44,019 bases of DNA, from assembly GCA_964523405.1 (NCBI GenBank), contig CAZGAQ010000043.1, forward strand, positions 1 through 44,019. The letters run 5' to 3'. Under the pieces are notes generated by a model. The model was given only the letters and a program-made list of their open reading frames with translations. It made no database searches and was not told where the DNA came from. Made by a program: the position numbers and the translations under genes. Numbering within the stretch: the stretch's first letter is position 1; each line of letters begins with the position of its first letter. This DNA is from CAZGAQ01 sp964523405. Lineage in GTDB: Bacteria; Planctomycetota; Phycisphaerae; UBA1845; Fen-1342. Positions 41,801-44,019 of the stretch are shown one piece after another.

Positions 41801-42409
41801 GCGCAACGAGGCGGGGGGCGGGACAAGAAAAAGGGGTGGCGGCTGTCGCTCACAGCCGTCCACCCAGGACGAGAACCATCGCCAACCGCGTCGCCCCGTC
41901 AGCGACTTCGGGTCGCTCTGCTGGGCGGGTGGGAAGGTTCTGCCTAAGTCTAAAATTCAAGCGCGCCCAGGGGCAAACGTGCGGAGGGGGAGATTGTGGG
42001 AAAGGCGTGCGGGAGGGACATGGAAGGCGGACGCGCTGGCAGGGCGGTGGGCGCGGCGGTTATTCGTCAGTGTGGCGGTAGGGGTTTCCACGGATGTCAA
42101 TCATAAGATCGTTTGGCTAAACGTTTTGTGCTGTATATGCTTGTCCGTGTGACGGATTGTCGTCGCGTGTGCGTGTTGTGGTGGTTCGGGGTATGCAGCG
42201 GGGTTTTCTGGCGTAACAGCTTGTCCGGCAGAGAGTTGTGCCGCAGTCACGGATGTGCAGTTGGTGTGGAACGGAAAGTGCTTGTATTGTCACTGTCTTG
42301 GCGTGCGCGCTGCGTCAGGCGCATGTCACTGGGTATTGGCGCGCCGGCGTGCACCGATCTGGCCGGCGCAGAGATGTTTCGAATCTGTCCTTAGCACAGG
42401 AGAGCCGGA
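41801..42409. other. 609-bp intergenic region before the porin
   Basis: Holds a bulged hairpin at 41834-41865, a small hairpin at 41901-41917 (AGCGAC, loop TTCGG, GTCGCT), and from about 42100 to 42400 a stretch rich in G and T on the plus strand with a possible long leader. No convincing gene; the 93-codon reading frame at 42113 has only a TTG start and no domain. Confidence 0.6.
41834..41865 (-). terminator. Terminator-like hairpin, T-run on the minus strand
   Basis: GGGTGG-CGGCTGT pairs with ACAGCCG-T-CCACCC (13 pairs, one bulge). Read on the minus strand the stem is followed by CTTTTTCTTG. It lies 33 bp after the GH13 stop, so on the plus strand it lacks the T-run. Confidence 0.55.
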
Positions 42410-43945
42410 ATGTCAGGACGACAACTAGGCGCGTGCGTACGAGCGGCGGTGCTGTTCGGGCTGCTGACGGCGCCGGTCTGGGCGGCAGAAGGGACAGCCC
42501 CACCGCCCGACAACAGTGTAGCGCGGCTGGAGGCGCTGCTGGAAGCGCAGCAGCAGCAGATCCAGGCGCTGCAGCAGCAAGTGCTGGCGGCGCAGACGCA
42601 GGACACCGACCAGGCGCGGATCGAGCAGATGAAGAAGCAGATTCGCGAGGTGCTCAGCGAGCAGGAGTTTCGGGAGAGCCTGATGCCGACGACGGCGCAG
42701 GCGGGCTACGACAAGGGCTTCTACATCCGCAGCACGGATGAGAAGTTCTCGATGAAGATCAACGGGCAGTTTCAGTTCCGCTGGACGTACTATGCGACGC
42801 GGGACGAGAACCGCTATCTGGTACCGGGGTTCCGGCGCCACGATCGCGCGGGATTTGACTACTCGCGGCTGCGGCTGCGGTTCAGCGGCAACGTGTATTC
42901 CAAGGACCTGACGTATTACTTGGAGTTTGATGCCAGCAGCGCGGCGAACAACTACAACGCCCGGGCGCTGTACGCGTGGGTGAACTACCGCATCATTGAC
43001 GAGTTCCAGTTCAAGGCGGGGCAGTTCCGGGTGGCCAGCACGCGCACGGATTTCGGGTCGACTTCGACGATGCAGTTCCCCGAGTGGGGTCTGTACAACT
43101 CGATTTTCGGCATCACGAACGGGACGGGGGTGCGGCTGTGGGGCAAGCTGTTCGGGAAGCGGCTGGACTATTACCTGGACGTCGTGAACTCGCTGGGTTC
43201 GTCCACGACCGCCACGATCACAAACGACGAGAACTTGTACGCGCAGGGGCATGACAACAACCCCGCGATCATCTTCCGCACGGTGTGGCACGCCGTGCAA
43301 GGTCAGACCAAGCGGCCGCCGGATGATCCGATCAACCACTTTGACGCGCCGCAGGACTTTGAGTACCACACTTCGCCCGCGTTCGACCTGGGCTTCCACT
43401 ACGCCTACAAGGAAGACATTCACGACGGCTCGCTGCGGATTCCGTTCCCGCGGAAGACGTTCTTCCGCGAGGGTGGCTACGGCCTGACGGACTCGCAGGG
43501 CCTGCAGATTCACCAGTTCGCGTTTGACGCGGCGATGAAGTGGGCCGGCTTCTCGCTGACCGGCGAGTACGGCCTGCGGCTGCTGGATGTGCGGAGCTCG
43601 GACCACGCGCCCTACACGCCGCTCTTCCTGCTGACGGGGGAGCAGTCGACGACGGCGCAGCACGGCGGGTACCTGCAGGCGGGTTACCTGCTGCCGATTC
43701 CCGGGCTGGAGAACAAGATCGAACTGGTCTCGCGCGTGGGCGGGATTTCGGCGCTGGCCAGCGGGCAGGAAGGCTCGTGGGAGTATGCCGGCGGCGTGAA
43801 CTACTACATCGATGGCAACCGGGTCAAGCTGCAGGCGGACATGGTCAAGATCTACGAGCTGCCGACCAGCAGTGCGACCTACAGCTACGCGAACGTCAAC
43901 GACAATCCGCTGATTTTCCGGGTGCAGCTGCAGGTGGCGTTCTAG
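42410..43945 (+). CDS. Outer-membrane porin, OprP/phosphate-selective porin O/P-like
   Basis: 511 residues. Signal peptide to about 26 (LLTAPVWA before AEGTAPPP). A coiled-coil trimerisation segment rich in Gln (about 36-75: ARLEALLEAQQQQIQALQQQ) is followed by a 16- to 18-strand beta-barrel with alternating pattern, for example FSMKINGQFQFRWTYY and YLEFDASSAANNYNARALYAWV, ending in the terminal Phe needed for outer-membrane insertion (VQLQVAF). AGGAG lies 9 nt before ATG 42410. Substrate phosphate, pyrophosphate or sugars is not decidable; a long leader suggests regulated expression. Confidence 0.9.
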   Translation: MSGRQLGACVRAAVLFGLLTAPVWAAEGTAPPPDNSVARLEALLEAQQQQIQALQQQVLAAQTQDTDQARIEQMKKQIREVLSEQEFRESLMPTTAQAGYDKGFYIRSTDEKFSMKINGQFQFRWTYYATRDENRYLVPGFRRHDRAGFDYSRLRLRFSGNVYSKDLTYYLEFDASSAANNYNARALYAWVNYRIIDEFQFKAGQFRVASTRTDFGSTSTMQFPEWGLYNSIFGITNGTGVRLWGKLFGKRLDYYLDVVNSLGSSTTATITNDENLYAQGHDNNPAIIFRTVWHAVQGQTKRPPDDPINHFDAPQDFEYHTSPAFDLGFHYAYKEDIHDGSLRIPFPRKTFFREGGYGLTDSQGLQIHQFAFDAAMKWAGFSLTGEYGLRLLDVRSSDHAPYTPLFLLTGEQSTTAQHGGYLQAGYLLPIPGLENKIELVSRVGGISALASGQEGSWEYAGGVNYYIDGNRVKLQADMVKIYELPTSSATYSYANVNDNPLIFRVQLQVAF

Positions 43946-43990
43946 AACGGACGATACGTCTAAAGCCAGACCATCTTCATGGAGATACTC

Positions 43991-44019
43991 ATGAGCAAGC
44001 GACTTCTCACCGTCAAGCG
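43991..44019 (+). CDS. Start of a gene cut off by the window edge
   Basis: ATG 43991 with GGAG 6 nt upstream; visible product MSKRLLTVK. 45 bp after the porin stop and in the same direction, so likely cotranscribed. The basic start suits a signal peptide, for instance of a binding protein, but nine residues prove nothing. Confidence 0.5.

Noticed and set aside
39932..41863. 643-codon minus-strand reading frame
   Set aside because: Antisense shadow of the GH13 gene; no recognisable domain.
42113..42394. 93-codon reading frame before the porin
   Set aside because: TTG start, no ribosome site, no domain; probably part of the leader.

Overview
The window is GC-rich (clearly above 60% by eye), densely coded DNA from a bacterium that I would place in the Planctomycetota, probably the Phycisphaerae side. 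The reasons are family-level. An ECF sigma factor of the Gob type sits head-to-tail with a transmembrane Ser/Thr kinase carrying TPRs. There is a prepilin-like protein with the GFTLIELLVV signature, a PEP-CTERM protein, secreted proteins with GACC...NPC cysteine repeats and C-terminal dockerin-like repeats, and a DUF1570 metalloprotease. No rRNA, tRNA, CRISPR array, phage or complete insertion sequence was seen. The 100-N run at 25514-25613 and the 55-bp overlap around it suggest a scaffolded draft or metagenome-assembled genome.

Layout. 1-2851: end of an F1 ATP synthase operon (atpG, atpD), split by a four-helix-bundle (23S-IVS type) gene that lies between 26-nt inverted repeats. 3114-7315: a divergent PAS-Fis regulator, then a VKOR-DsbA-DsbA disulfide fusion and a secreted metalloprotease. 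7511-11791: mutS and a TrkH-like cation channel. 11930-14857: a neuA-neuB-neuC nonulosonic (sialic-type) acid cassette. 14847-18861, minus strand: a secreted protein of unknown function, an aquaporin and a MtaA/UroD-like protein. 18971-23704: a Tat-exported DUF3604/PHP protein, a class II glutamine amidotransferase and an RdgC-like protein. 24305-28205, minus strand: kinase-TPR plus ECF sigma factor. 28547-33943: GNAT, tsaB, ftcD, an ankyrin protein overlapping a second GNAT, and a small membrane protein. 34047-35530, minus strand: a zinc-ribbon membrane protein and a prepilin-like protein. 36110-41800: three exported proteins (a Cys-repeat/dockerin protein, a PEP-CTERM protein and a GlgB-like GH13 enzyme) that look like an extracellular alpha-glucan locus. 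42410-44019: an OprP-type porin and the start of another gene.

The most unusual item is the 894-1362 cassette. It has the architecture of a 23S rRNA intervening sequence (S23-type ORF inside a long inverted repeat) but lies inside a protein-coding operon, and a solo copy of the repeat lies at 33239-33264. Other points of note are the lack of atpC after atpD, a second thioredoxin domain that has lost its CxxC, a Fis-type regulator without an AAA+ domain, a nonulosonate cassette with no transferases beside it, several hairpin-rich intergenic regions, and a kinase gene that reads as one ORF once the duplicated 55-bp gap flank is collapsed.

All domain calls are from reading motifs by eye; no database search was run. 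Promoters and hairpins were found by inspection and are candidates unless given high confidence.
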